Assembly: GCF_023343835.1 (NCBI RefSeq)
Contig: NC_064466.1
Location: forward strand, 558,001-622,000
Source: Lagopus muta
Lineage: Eukaryota; Chordata; Aves; Galliformes; Phasianidae
Reading direction: 5' to 3'
DNA: 64,000 bases
Shown one piece after another: positions 10,259 through 20,782 of this stretch. The notes below the pieces were generated by a model. The model searched no databases and was not told the origin of the DNA. It saw nothing but the letters and a program-made list of their open reading frames with translations. The position numbers were made by a program, and so were the translations under genes. The number at the start of each line of letters is the position of its first letter. Positions within the stretch are counted from its first letter, which is position 1.

Positions 10259-11521
10259 ATGGGTGCACCCCGGCAGAAGGCTTCAAACACAAAAACTGTG
10301 AGGAGCCATGCAGAGGTCCCGAGCACGCGCACCAGAAAGACAGTAACCAAGAAGACGGTCCAGAGCCAGACTGAGGTCTGGTGCATGCATAGAGAGGAGA
10401 ACAAGGGTATGAAGTGTGTGGCGACTCAGACAGAGATAACATCACGAGATGCTAGTGTGCAGGTCACTGGCTGTGAGGAGTGCCATAGCCTGGCCTTTGC
10501 AGTGCCACAGGAAGGAGGCAGCACTTGTACAAGGTGCGAGCAATTGAATGACTTGCTCAGCCTTGTGATTAGCCTGAAGGAGGAAGTGGAGAGGCTGAGG
10601 ACTATTAAAGAGTGCGAGAGGGAGATTGACTGGTGGTGTCAGTCCCTCTCAACCTCAGGTTCTCGGCACGCAGACGAGGCTCCTCACGGAGCACGTCAGC
10701 CCCTGCCACCTTACAAATACCTGGTAAAGGGGAACCAGCCAGCTGACAGCGTTTCAGCGAGCCCCCTGTCCTCTCTTCCCCCTAACAACAATTTGAGAAG
10801 GGAGGAGGAGTGGAAACGGGTACCTGCTCGGCGGAGGGGGCATCCCCCATCCCGACCATCCCCGGCTCCCCAGGTGCCTCTGCGTAACAGGTTTGAGGCC
10901 CTGGAAGTTGAGGGGGGGACGAGTGAGAGTGCGGAGACAGGTTCACCCGTGAGGTTGCCTCAGGCGAAGCGGTCACCCCCAACCCTCAAGACTGCTTCTA
11001 CCCGTAAGGACAGGAGGGTGATTGTCATAGGCGACTCCCTTCTGCAAGGAACAGAAGGCCCTATATGCCGGCCCGACCCTACCCGCAGAGAGGTGTGCTG
11101 CCTTCCTGGAGCACGGGTCAGGGACATTTCAAAGAAAATTCCTGGGTTGATTCGGCCTTCAGATTATTACCCACTCTTAATAATTCAGGCTGGCAGCGAG
11201 GAAGTTGATAAGGAAAGCCTGAGGTCTATCAAGAAAGACTTCAGGGGAATGGGGCGAATACTTGAAGGAGCTGGGGTGCAGGTGGTCTTTTCTTCTATGC
11301 CCGTGGTGTCAGGGAAAGGTACAGAGAGGATCCAAAATACCCAACTCTTCAATAGATGGCTTAAGAGCTGGTGCAGGCGCAAGAATTTCGGCTTTTTTGA
11401 CCATGGGGCAATTTACACTGCACCTGGCATGATGGCTGCTGATGCATGCAGCCTGTCCCGGAGGGGTAAGAGGATCTTAGCCGAAGAATTAGCAGGACTC
11501 ATTGACAGGTCTTTAAACTAG
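10259..11521 (+). CDS. CR1 ORF1 protein (RNA-binding / esterase-like)
   Basis: A 420-residue ORF. I chose the ATG at 10259 because of its strong context (GCCATGG); the frame is also open 18 bases upstream without an ATG. Order of parts: a basic N-terminus with repeated QT motifs (SQTEV about residue 36, ATQTEI about 55), then two Cys pairs (CEEC, CTRC, about residues 70-90) that could bind zinc. A short Leu/Glu coiled coil follows ([16 protein letters not shown]), then a Pro/Arg-rich linker. The C-terminus is an SGNH-hydrolase-like domain starting [13 protein letters not shown]1-group ORF1 proteins commonly carry such an esterase domain. GDS is kept, but the usual GxND block reads QAGSEE, so catalysis is doubtful. 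The protein would package element RNA in the cytoplasm. It stops 2 bases before ORF2. Confidence 0.88.
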   Translation: MGAPRQKASNTKTVRSHAEVPSTRTRKTVTKKTVQSQTEVWCMHREENKGMKCVATQTEITSRDASVQVTGCEECHSLAFAVPQEGGSTCTRCEQLNDLLSLVISLKEEVERLRTIKECEREIDWWCQSLSTSGSRHADEAPHGARQPLPPYKYLVKGNQPADSVSASPLSSLPPNNNLRREEEWKRVPARRRGHPPSRPSPAPQVPLRNRFEALEVEGGTSESAETGSPVRLPQAKRSPPTLKTASTRKDRRVIVIGDSLLQGTEGPICRPDPTRREVCCLPGARVRDISKKIPGLIRPSDYYPLLIIQAGSEEVDKESLRSIKKDFRGMGRILEGAGVQVVFSSMPVVSGKGTERIQNTQLFNRWLKSWCRRKNFGFFDHGAIYTAPGMMAADACSLSRRGKRILAEELAGLIDRSLN

Positions 11522-11523
11522 GA

Positions 11524-14496
11524 ATGAAGGGGGAAGGGGACAAAATAAGGGCTACTGGAGTTGAACGGGTCATTCGAGGGCTTATACCAAACTCCATGGG
11601 CAATGACGGCAGATTGCATAGGGAAGGACTAGGGCAGGGGGATGCTGGGGATGCTGCTGTTCTAGGGGATCCTAGATCCCTTATAAAGGTGGCGAGACAG
11701 ATAGCCCGGCTGAAGTGCCTTTATACCAACGCACGCAGCCTGAGTAACAAGCAGGATGAACTGGAAACTGTGATGCACTCGGGAAGTTATGACCTTGTTG
11801 CTATCACAGAAACATGGTGGGATGACTCCCACAATTGGGATACTGCCGTCGACGGCTATAGACTCTTTAGGAGAGATAGGCGAGGTAGGAGGGGTGGGGG
11901 AGTTGCTCTCTATGTCAGAGATTGGATAAACTGTGAGGAGCTCCCTACGAGAAGCAGTCAGGAACAGGTTGAGAGCCTGTGGGTTAGGATTAGAGATGGG
12001 ACAAATATAGGTCAGCTGGTGTTAGGGGTATACTACAGACCACCTGATCAAGGGGAGGCTGATGACGAGGCTTTCTTGCTCCAGATGCGTGAGATGTCTG
12101 GCTCACGGGCTCTTGTCCTGGTGGGGGACTTCAACCATCCGGACATCTGCTGGGAAAACCACACGGCGAGCTGCAAGAGCTCCAGAAGGCTCTTGGAATC
12201 CATTGATGACAGCTTTCTGGTTCAGGTATTGGACGGACCGACCAGAGGTGAAGCGTTGCTGGACCTGCTGCTCACCAACGCCGAGGAGATCATCAAAGGC
12301 GTCAAGGTTGGAGGCCGCCTGGGCTCCAGCGACCACGCCCTGGTTGAGTTTGTAATCTCAAGCGATGTGGGCCTGGCAAAGAGCAGGACCAGGACACTGA
12401 ACTTCAGAAGAGCAGACTTCAAGCTATTCAATGGATTGCTGGCCAAGATCCCCTGGCGCGCTGCCCTCAAAGACAAGGATGTTGAGGAGAGCTGGCGGCT
12501 CTTCAAAGATGCCCTCCTGGAAGCACAAGAGGTCTCCATTCCGCTGAATAAGAAAGTGGGCAGGCGAGGTAGGAAACCGGCATGGCTCAGCAAGGACTTG
12601 CTGAGAGAACTGAGGGCGAAGAAAGGGGTGTACAAGCTCTGGAAACAAGGCTGTGTCACCTGGGAAGAGTACAGGAATGCCGTCCGGACTTGCAGACGTG
12701 GGATCAGGGAAGCCAAGGCGCAAGCAGAACTGAACTTGGCAAGGGACGTGAAAAACAATAAGAAAACCTTCTACAGGTACATTGCCCAGAAGAGACAGGC
12801 CAAAACGGGCGTACCTACTTTGGTAAATTTAAAAGGAGAACTGGCTTCAACAGATGAAGAGAAAGCCGAGGTGCTGAATGAGTTCTTCACCTCGGTCTTC
12901 ACTGGTGGCCAGGATTCTAGTTCTTTTCACGTCCCTGAACCCTGCATCCCCAAACCTCTATGTGGGGACCAAGGAGGTAAATCCCTCCCCACTGTAAGGG
13001 CAGAGCAAGTCCGAGAGTGCCTCCTTAGACTGAATGAATACAAGTCTATGGGGCCGGATGGCGTGCATCCCAGGGTCCTGAAGGAGCTGGCCGAGGTGGT
13101 TGCCGAGCCGCTCTCCATCATATTTGAGAAGTCGTGGCTGTCAGGTGAGGTCCCGGACGACTGGAGGAAGGGTCATGTCACTCCCATATACAAGAAGGGG
13201 AGCAGGGAGGACCCGGGGAACTACAGGCCGGTGAGTCTCACCTCCGTGCCTGGGAAGATCATGGAACAGATCCTCCTGGACAACATGCTCGGTCACATAA
13301 AGAATGAGCATGTGATCCGAGACAGCCAGCACGGCTTCACCAAAGGAAGGTCATGCCTAACTAATCTTGTGGCCTTCTATGATGGAGTGACGGCAATGGT
13401 GGACGAAGGGAAGGCGACCGATGTCATTTACCTGGACCTGAGCAAGGCCTTTGACATGGTCCCCCACCACATCCTCGTCTCCAAATTGGAGGGAAGTGGA
13501 TTTGATGGGTGGACGACCCGATGGATAAGCAATTGGTTGAAAGGCCGCAGACAGAGGGTGGTGGTCAATGGCTCTATGTCCAGGTGGAGGCCGGTAACAA
13601 GTGGTGTCCCCCAAGGGTCTGTCTTGGGACCGGTGCTCTTTAACATCTTTATTAATGACATCGATGAGGGAATTGAGTGCACCCTCAGCAAGTTTGCTGA
13701 CGACACCAAGCTGAGTGGTGCGGTTGATACGGTGGAAGGAAGGGATGCCATTCAGAGGGACCTCGACAGGCTGGAGGGCTGGGCTCGGGTGAACCTGATG
13801 AGGTTCAACACGGCAAAGTGCAGGGTTTTGCATTTGGGCCGGAAGAACCCCAGGCACCTGTACAGGCTGGGAGGAGCGGTCCTTGAGAGCAGCTCGGCAG
13901 AGAAGGACCTGGGGGTCCTGATGGACGAGAGACTGAATATGAGCCAGCAGTGCGCTCTGGCAGCTCGAAAGGCAAATGGGATCCTGGGCTCCATCAGGAG
14001 AGGGGTGGCCAGCAGGGACAGGGAGGTGATTGTCCCTCTCTACTCGGCTCTTGTGAGGCCCCACCTGGAGTACTGTGTCCAGGTGTGGAGCCCTCAGTAC
14101 AAGAAAGACATAGAGATTTTGGAAAGGGTCCAGAGGAGGGCGACTAAGATGATCAGGGGGCTGGAGCACCTCCCCTATGAGGACAGGCTGAGGGAGTTGG
14201 GCTTGTTCAGCCTGGAGAAGAGAAGGCTGCGGGGTGACCTCATTGCAGCCTATCAATACCTGAAGGGAACCTACACCCAGGAGGGGAGTAAACTCTTCAA
14301 AAGGGCTGACAACAGCAGGACTAGGGGAAATGGTTTTAAGTTGAAGGAGGGAAGATTTAGGTTAGATGTTAGGGGGAAGTTCTTTACTAGGAGAGTGGTT
14401 AGGCCCTGGAACGGGCTGCCCAGGGAGGTTGTGGATGCCCCGTCCTTGGACGTGTTTAAGGCCAGGTTGGACGGGGTCCTGGGCAACCTGATCTGA
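11524..14496 (+). CDS. CR1 ORF2 protein: AP endonuclease and reverse transcriptase
   Basis: A 990-residue open frame, the usual size for CR1 ORF2. The N-terminal third is an apurinic-type endonuclease: TNARSLSNK (Asn69), AITETWW (Glu96), [10 protein letters not shown], and the C-terminal SDHALV block (Asp270, His271). The reverse transcriptase follows: [62 protein letters not shown] and the catalytic FADD at residues 724-727. All expected catalytic residues are present. The start ATG lies 2 bases after the ORF1 stop in another frame, so ORF2 is probably translated by reinitiation or a related mechanism. Its role is target-primed reverse transcription of the element RNA in the nucleus. Known family, intact copy. 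Confidence 0.93.
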   Translation: MKGEGDKIRATGVERVIRGLIPNSMGNDGRLHREGLGQGDAGDAAVLGDPRSLIKVARQIARLKCLYTNARSLSNKQDELETVMHSGSYDLVAITETWWDDSHNWDTAVDGYRLFRRDRRGRRGGGVALYVRDWINCEELPTRSSQEQVESLWVRIRDGTNIGQLVLGVYYRPPDQGEADDEAFLLQMREMSGSRALVLVGDFNHPDICWENHTASCKSSRRLLESIDDSFLVQVLDGPTRGEALLDLLLTNAEEIIKGVKVGGRLGSSDHALVEFVISSDVGLAKSRTRTLNFRRADFKLFNGLLAKIPWRAALKDKDVEESWRLFKDALLEAQEVSIPLNKKVGRRGRKPAWLSKDLLRELRAKKGVYKLWKQGCVTWEEYRNAVRTCRRGIREAKAQAELNLARDVKNNKKTFYRYIAQKRQAKTGVPTLVNLKGELASTDEEKAEVLNEFFTSVFTGGQDSSSFHVPEPCIPKPLCGDQGGKSLPTVRAEQVRECLLRLNEYKSMGPDGVHPRVLKELAEVVAEPLSIIFEKSWLSGEVPDDWRKGHVTPIYKKGSREDPGNYRPVSLTSVPGKIMEQILLDNMLGHIKNEHVIRDSQHGFTKGRSCLTNLVAFYDGVTAMVDEGKATDVIYLDLSKAFDMVPHHILVSKLEGSGFDGWTTRWISNWLKGRRQRVVVNGSMSRWRPVTSGVPQGSVLGPVLFNIFINDIDEGIECTLSKFADDTKLSGAVDTVEGRDAIQRDLDRLEGWARVNLMRFNTAKCRVLHLGRKNPRHLYRLGGAVLESSSAEKDLGVLMDERLNMSQQCALAARKANGILGSIRRGVASRDREVIVPLYSALVRPHLEYCVQVWSPQYKKDIEILERVQRRATKMIRGLEHLPYEDRLRELGLFSLEKRRLRGDLIAAYQYLKGTYTQEGSKLFKRADNSRTRGNGFKLKEGRFRLDVRGKFFTRRVVRPWNGLPREVVDAPSLDVFKARLDGVLGNLI

Positions 14497-14603
14497 ATGT
14501 GGATGTTTGGTGGCCCTGCTAGGCAGGGGGGTTGGAACTACATGATCCTTGGGGTCCCTTCCAACCCGGGTGATTCTATGATTCTATGATTCTATGATTC
14601 TAT

Positions 14604-14800
14604 AAGTTCAACCACGACCTGACCACACTACCCCAACTGACAACCCTCCTCCAAATCACGGCCCTGAGCACCACAACAAATGGTTTTTAAACACAGTCAG
14701 GGATGCTGACTCAACCCCCTCCCTGGGCACTGCAGTGCTTAACAACCCTTACCGTACAGAAGTTTGTCCTGATATCCAACCTCAACTTACCCCACGTCTG
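14604..14800 (-). mobile_element. Right half of the split old CR1
   Basis: AGTTCAACCACGACCTGACC and then GAAGTTTGTCCTGATATCCA read as the complement of the CR1 3' region. It continues the fragment ending at 9745, confirming the nested insertion. It fades out near 14800. Confidence 0.7.
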
Positions 14801-14979
14801 TGCGTCCTGTGGAACCCACAGGTGTGACAATGGGCTCTGGCTTCTGGGGTGCTTCTCAAAGGAAACCAGCGCATGGCATCAGGAGCAGAGGAGGAAGCAG
14901 CCGATCCTGCCGCTGATGCTGACATTCTGCGTCCCCCCCAGGACTCCCACATCTTCCTCTTCCCAGGAAGAGGCCCGCA

Positions 14980-15800
14980 CGGAGCGGGGCGGGTCGGGGC
15001 GGAGCGGGCTCGGCCTCGCTGCGGTCCCCCGCGTCTCCGCCCTCCTCATCTTCCCTCCCGTAGCTCCAGCCGGGGCCCGAACCTTCCGGGCACCGGAAGC
15101 AGAGCGGGCGCGGGGCGGCGCCCCGGGAAGCCGGGCCGGGGCCGTGCGGGACGCGCGCGGTGATGACGCAATGACAGCGCGACCGCGGACAGGAAGAACC
15201 CCGCGCGAAGTGCCCGCCCCATTCGGCGGACCGACCAATGGGAGAGCGAAGGAGGCGGGACAGAGCGCGGGCTCTCCGCCAATGGCGGACGCGGAACCGC
15301 CGTGATGTAGCGTGTGACGCTGCATCGCTCCGCGTCCCCGCCGCAGCCCGCCCCGTGCCTCGGGGACGCCGGGCGGTCAGGGGAAGGCGGCGCGGGAGCA
15401 CCGCCGCCGGCCCCGCTCTTCCCCCGTCGGAACCGAGCCGTCCTCCGTCGTTGCGGCGGGGCGCCGCCGGGCTGCGAGAAGCGGCGGCTGAACACGAGCG
15501 GCGGGACCCGGCCGGTGTCCGGGAGCGGCTCCTGGCTGAGCCGGGCAGCCCCGGAAGAGAGGGAGCGATCGCACGGATCGAGACGCGTTCGAGCCCGGCA
15601 CGGAGTCAGCAAAAGCCTTCGGCTCTCGCCCGGTTCCAATCATCGGCGGCGCTGTGCTGAGCTGCTGCCCCGCAGCCGCAGTCCACAAGGGCCGGTTTCC
15701 ATCTGTGTGTCCCCGTGCGGAGCTCCCGGAGCCGTGTGAAGCCGACGTGGAGCCGCTTCGTGTTGGCCCCGAGGAGGGAAGCCGTGAGGGGGGATGATTG
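14980..15800. promoter_or_regulatory. CpG island, probable promoter
   Basis: Very CpG-rich for about 0.8 kb. It contains two CCAAT boxes (15235-15239 and 15279-15283, 44 bases apart), a GGAGGCGGG Sp1-type site near 15251 and a TGATGACGCAA element near 15162. Long ORFs occur on both strands, as expected at this GC content, and none has a domain. Direction and target gene are unknown. It could be bidirectional, or serve a 5' exon of the MROH-like gene 5 kb downstream. Confidence 0.6.
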
Positions 15801-15909
15801 TTCGGGTGGGAGCTGGTTGGGAATACGGTCATTTCTCTGTTTATTGCTTCTGCGTTAAATGATTAAATGTTTAGTGTTTGTTTTTCAGCACTTCTGTGTG
15901 CAGTCAATT

Positions 15910-16385
15910 CTGCAGCTCCAAAGAGGGGGGAAGGAGGATCAGAATGGGGGAATAGGAGCGGTGGGACGGGGTAGAGGGGAGAAGGGACGCTTAGGGTAAG
16001 AATAGGGGGACTCGATGGGGAGGAGGGGGAGGAAGGAACCCCTGGTAGTCAGAATGGGGAGTTTCATGGGGGACGGAGGGGGGTGGAGAGGGGATTCTAG
16101 GGGTCAGAATGGGGGACTGAGGAGGAGTGCTGGGTGGGGTGGTAAAGAGGATCGGGGGGAAGCGAGGGGTGGGACGGGGGGGGGGCGGAAGGGAAGGAGG
16201 AAAGGGACCCTGGGGGTCAGAAAGGGGAACGAGGAGGGGAAATGAGGTGGGGGGTGGAGGAGGACTGCAGAGATCAGAATGGGGGAACTGGAGGGGAAGT
16301 GGGGGGGCTGGGCAGATGGGAAGGGGACCGCGGGGAAGGGTGCGACCCTGCGGGTCAGAAAGAGGGGCTGGGGGGGGTTGTGGGC
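15910..16385. repeat. G-rich minisatellite-like DNA
   Basis: GGGGTCAGAATGGGG-type blocks recur about eight times at irregular 45-70 base spacing (for example near 15945, 16045, 16105, 16215 and 16275). The plus strand is strongly purine-rich. Confidence 0.7.
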
Positions 16386-16499
16386 GAACCGTCACACAGA
16401 GCACCTCCTGCCGCCGAGCGGAGGCCCCAAGTCACACAGAAGCCCCACGGGGCCAAATCGGGGCGGCACGCGGCCCCCCGCCCCGGTGCCCCATCCGAA

Positions 16500-16800
16500 C
16501 ACCCATTTATAGTCGCCAAGGCAGCGCTGGGAGCCCCGGGGCTGCCCCGCAGCGTTGGAGCAGCGCGGGGCTCTGCACCGCTTCCGCATGGCCGCCTCCT
16601 CCTCGCGGCTCAGGGTGATGACGTCACAGCAGGGCGCTCCCGCAGCGTTCTTCTCCCGGCTGCTGCTGCCTCTCGGCGCAGCTTGATGACGTCACCATCG
16701 CCATAGCAAGGAGATGGCGACAAGCTGGGAGCTGGGCCAAGCAGCACAGATTTAGTCCAAAGAACGGAGAAATTGGGTCCATCTGGAGGCAAAGGCTGCA
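16500..16800. promoter_or_regulatory. Promoter-like region with two perfect CREs
   Basis: TGACGTCA occurs at 16619-16626 and again at 16687-16694, both in the context GATGACGTCAC. Directly after the second lies GCCATAGCAAGG, a half-conserved RFX X-box. CRE plus X-box pairs are common in testis and ciliary promoters in vertebrates. No transcript can be assigned from sequence. Confidence 0.5.
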
Positions 16801-16987
16801 ATTCTCATTAAGGTTCCTTAACTCTCAGCTGGGGGGGCTCTGCGTGTCGAGTGTGCTGCAGCAGAAAGCCACGATCAGCCCTGAGTGCAGGGCCAGGAGC
16901 AGTCCTGAGTTCACTGCTGCAGCAATGGCACAGCTCTGCTGGGTTTCATGGCGGCACATTGCACAGCTCTGCTGGGTTTAATGGTGG

Positions 16988-17037
16988 TGGAGAGGAGAGG
17001 AGAGGAGAGGAGAGGAGAGGAGAGGAGAGGAGGAGGA
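16988..17037. repeat. (GGAGA)n microsatellite
   Basis: About ten GGAGA units ending in GGAGGAGGAG. Just upstream, GCACAGCTCTGCTGGGTTT is repeated at about 16928 and 16961. Confidence 0.95.
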
Positions 17038-17049
17038 GTAAAAGCTGAG

Positions 17050-18815
17050 GCATGGTTCGAGGGGGGCAATGTCAGTCATTCATTCTGGAGACTCACTGTA
17101 ATAACCCCGCCTTTGCTTGGACACCTAATGCACATGTAAGCAGCTCGTTCTTTAAGCACGTGCAATTCTTGCCCTCTGATAAAGCAGATTTTATTTGCAA
17201 TTCAGTGGCGGGTGTCCCACAAGCAGAAGCACGTTTGCAGTCAGCGTTCCATCTTTTATGCCCTTTTATGACCTGATGCTTCTCTTTTCCTCTTCTAGTT
17301 CCTAAACTTGGACCTAAAACTGCAGCCACAGCACCAGAGAAGCTGGCACCATCCCTAAAGCTGTAAAGCTGTGGCCGCAGCCAGAGACACCGGCACTGGT
17401 CCCCAGGCCTGAAGCCACAGCCAGGAAGGCCAGCCCCAGTCCTGGGTCATAAAGCCACGGCCATTGTTAGGCTGGCATTGCCCACGAGGCCTGAAGCCTC
17501 AGCCCCAGCCTGAGCTGCGCCGGCCGTGGGGCCTGAAGCCACCTCCAGAGAGGCCGGCACCAGGCATACAGCTGTGCGTTCCTACTGATCCCTATGGGAC
17601 TTTTGTATATGGGTCCAGGCTGGTTTGCTCCTACTGCTGCTATGGGTCTCTGCTGACCACTAGGAGTCCATCCTGGTCTTTTCTGGTCCATACAGGTGCA
17701 TGCACCTTCTGGATCCTTCTGGTTCCTCTGGGACTCCATTGACCATGGGAGGCCATACTGATCATTACTGGTTTCTGCTGGGCTGCATGAGAGTCAAGTC
17801 CAACCCCAACCCACCCCCAGCAGAGCAGCTGTCAGGATTCCCTCTGCTTTTTGCTGATTGCAATTTTTGCTTTGCATTGGAATTTTTTCTTTTTTGTGTG
17901 CATTTTTTTGTTTTGTTTTGTTTTGTTTTGTTTTCTGACTCTTTTCCCCTGTTTTCTTCTGTTCCATGATTTTTTGCTTTCGGGGCAGAACGGCGTTCAT
18001 CGTTGTCTCAGGTGAAGAGGGAGCACTGTCCCTCGCTTGGTATTTTCTGCACGTGGGTTGCAAGTGGAGCCTGTGGTTCAGTGTCCCAAAATGACTGCGA
18101 AGTGCTACCAATTTGCTTTATAAGAAGAGAAGGGCAAGTCTGTGTTCTTAGTGAACAGACATAAGGTTGCAGTTTGACTCTGTGAAGATGAGCAACGCGT
18201 GCTGAGCGTTCACATCAGCATCGCTGCGGTGAGTTCAGCCATCGGCTGCTTTGGGGGTAGGATGCAGGGATGTCGTTTTCAGACGGGAGCCCTGCGGAGC
18301 CCGTTTGTGAAAGGGGGGCCAGTGGGGTTGGCTGCCGTGTGCTGCGTTGTTCCTGTTTCACGGTGTTCTGCAGGCGGTTCTGGAGAATTACCGAGCAGCC
18401 TGGTGATGTTTGCGGCTGTTCCGGAGTCTGGGATGCAACTGTGAGTCTCACATCCTGCAGAGGCTCGGGTGCTTCGTTGGGTGAGTTGGCGGTGCTTGAT
18501 CTGAGGTGAGTGCAGCGTGTGTGCTTGAGAGTTTGGCTGTGAGGTAGCGTGGCCTTTCTAAGCGTATCCTGGTATTTGTTAACATTTTGGGGTCTCTTAC
18601 AGGTTTCCCATGTTTTCAGATTTGTTTTCTGCCTGTTTTTTTTTTTTCTTTTTCCCCCCATTTCGTTTTTTTGCCTACTGTTTTCTTGGTTCTTTTCCTG
18701 TTTTTTGTCAGTTCTTCGTGGGTCTAGTTTTTGTTTTTGCATTAGGTTTCTCCAGGTGCTGGACTCAATTTTGCATCCGTTTTTGCTTTTCTTGGGCATC
18801 TTTTCATTTTCTCAT
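17050..18815. other. No supported gene
   Basis: Mixed sequence. 17370-17560 holds a degenerate repeat around GGCCTGAAGCCACAGCC. 17880-17970 and 18630-18800 are T-rich, with a (GTTTT)n run near 17910-17930. I see no conserved protein motif or convincing exon chain. Confidence 0.4.
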
Positions 18816-18819
18816 TTGG

Positions 18820-18995
18820 AATGGCTGCTCAGGGAGGTGGTGAAGTCGCCGTCCCTGGCAGTGCTCACGAGGCGTCTGGATGAGGAGCTACAAGATCTGG
18901 TTTGGTGCTTGTGGTAGCAGTGGTGACGGGAGGGCGGTTGGACTGGATGATCTTGTAGGTCCTTTCCAACCTTGTGACTCTGTGATTGTGTGATC
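18820..18995 (+). mobile_element. CR1 3' tail fragment
   Basis: CTGCTCAGGGAGGTGGTGAAG, then GTTGGACTGGATGATCTTGT and TTTCCAACCTTGTGACTCTG, give the last ~170 bases of a CR1 subfamily different from that of the full-length copy. Confidence 0.85.
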
Positions 18996-19009
18996 CACAA
19001 CACAAACTT

Positions 19010-20356
19010 GGAAACAGCTAGAACCTGCAGCATAGGAAGTTCTGCACCAATGTGCGAACGAACGGCTGTACAGTGAGGGGAGGAGCGCTGGAGTAGGCTG
19101 CCCAGGGAGGTGGTGGAGTCTATGGGTCCCAATGGGTCTCAATGTGTCTCTATGGGTCCCAACGTGTCTCTATGGATCCCACTGTTCACTGGAACAGGCT
19201 GCCCAGGGAGGTGGTGGAGTCTCCTGCTCTGCAGATGTTCCAGACCTGCCTGGATGCCGAGCTGTGCGACCTGCTGTAGGAACGGCTGGGGCAGGGGGTT
19301 GGACTGCGTGAGCTATGGAGGTCCCTTCCAACCCCTATAATTCTGTGATTCTGTGTCTCTATGGGTCTCAACGTGTCTCTATGGGTCCCAATGGGTCCCA
19401 ATGTGTCTCTATGGGTCCCAATGGGTCTCTATGGGTCCCAATGGGTCCCAATGGGTCCCAACGTGTCCCTATGGGTCCCAACGTGTCCCTATGGGTCCCA
19501 GTGTGTCTCTATGGGTCCCAACGTGTCTCTATGGGTCCCAGTGTGTCTCTATGGGTCTCAACATGTCTCTATGGGTCCCAACGTGTCTCTATGGGTTTCA
19601 ACGTGTCTCTATGGGTCCCAATGTGTCTCTATGGGTCTCAACGTGTCTCTATGGGTCCCATCATGTCTCTATGGGTCCCACTGCTCACTGCAGCAGGCTG
19701 CCCATGGAGGTGGTGGAGTCTCCTGCTCTGCAGATGTTCCAGACCTGCCTGGATGCCGAGCTGTGCGCCCTGCTGTAGGAACGGCTGGGGCAGGGGGTTG
19801 GACTGCATGAGCTCTGGAGGTCCCTTCCAACCCCTACAATTCTGTGATTCTGTGTCTCTATGGGTCTCAACGTGTCTCTATGGGTCCCAATGGGTCCCAA
19901 CAAATCTCTATGGGTCCCAATGGGTCCCAATGTGTCTCCATGGGTCCCAATGGGTCCCAACGTGTCTCTATGGGTCCCAGTGTGTCTCTATGGGTCCCAA
20001 CGTGTCTCTGTGGGTCCCAATGTGTCTCTATGGGTCCCAACGTGTCTCTATGGGTCCCAATGGGTCCCAACGTGTCTCTATGGGTCCCAGTGTGTCTCTA
20101 TGGGTCCCAACGTGTCTCTATGGGTCCCAACGTGTCTCTATGGGTCCCAGTGTGTCTCTATGGGTCCCAATGTGTCTCTATGGTCCCACTGCTCACTGCA
20201 GCAGGCTGCCCATGGAGGTGGTGGAGTCTCCTGCTCTGGAGATGTTCCAGACCTGCCTGGATGCCGACCTGTGCGACCTGCTGTAGGAACGGCTGGGGCA
20301 GGGGGTTGGACTGCGTGAGCTCTGGAGGTCCCTTCCAACCCCTACAATTCTGTGAA
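19010..20356 (+). repeat. Compound higher-order repeat: CR1 tails alternating with decamer blocks
   Basis: Three CR1 3' tails (19181-19354, 19681-19854, 20188-20355) are almost identical. Each begins CACTG(T/C)TCACT and ends in the ATTCTGTG tail. Between and before them are blocks of the decamers ATGGGTCCCA and A(C/T)GTGTCTCT (19122-19180, 19355-19680, 19855-20187). Tail-to-tail distances are about 500 and 507 bases, so the repeating unit is tail plus block. A CR1 piece at 19010-19121, cut off at GGTGGTGGAGTC, starts the series. Decamer periodicity leaves all three plus frames open, giving false ORFs of up to 323 codons. Confidence 0.9.
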
Positions 20357-20510
20357 ACCCCTAACACCAACCACAACCCCAAAGCAAACCCCAATCCCAA
20401 CCAGCAACCAACCCATAACTCCATCCAGAACCCCAACCTCAACTCCAACCCCAACCCCAACTATAATCCTAACCCCAACCCCAACTCCAGCCCCATCATT
20501 TGTTGGTGAA
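20357..20510. repeat. Telomere-like (CCCCAA/CCCTAA)n degenerate repeat
   Basis: Units such as AACCCC, AACCCCAACC and CCTAACCCC run for about 150 bases straight after the last CR1 tail. It is C-rich on the plus strand, and a poly(C) run follows at 20545-20580. Confidence 0.8.
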
Positions 20511-20782
20511 CTCATCAGGGAAATCATGAATTCTCCTTCCCTCTTCCCCCCCCCCCCCCACCCCCCCCCACCTGGAGCGGCTCAGCCTCGCTGTGAAGCA
20601 CACATTTCCAATTTTGGGATTTGTGTTTCCGTTGCCATCTTTTTTAATGATTCAGTAAAATAATTACAATAAGAAATCCATTCCTCAGCACAGGCTGGGG
20701 AACTGAGCGGCCCTGAGCAGAGCTGAGCGCTGCTGGGGGTCACCGCAGGCGGGGCGGTGAGGTCACAGTGGGGCCCATTGTG

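Larger units (their letters stand above)
9746..14603 (+). mobile_element. Full-length CR1 LINE with both ORFs open
   Basis: About 4.86 kb: a GC-rich 5' UTR (9746-10258), ORF1 (10259-11521), ORF2 (11524-14496) and a short 3' UTR ending in four ATTCTATG octamers (14573-14603). The limits come from the interrupted host CR1: its sequence stops at CCAAG (9741-9745) and resumes at AAGTTCAACC (14604). A 3-bp AAG is present on both sides and may be a short target duplication. Neither ORF has a stop or frameshift. Most genomic CR1 copies are 5'-truncated, so a complete copy is uncommon. It could have been mobile recently; activity is not shown. Confidence 0.9.

Noticed and set aside
13357-14256. 299-codon minus-strand ORF
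   Set aside because: Antisense shadow of the CR1 reverse transcriptase frame.
14703-15832. Arg/Pro/Gly-rich ORFs on both strands
   Set aside because: Typical of CpG islands; no conserved motif.
19315-20509. Overlapping ORFs of 149-323 codons made of repeated SMGPN/SLWVP peptides
   Set aside because: They arise from decamer repeats whose 20-base period keeps every frame open; three frames show the same kind of peptide.
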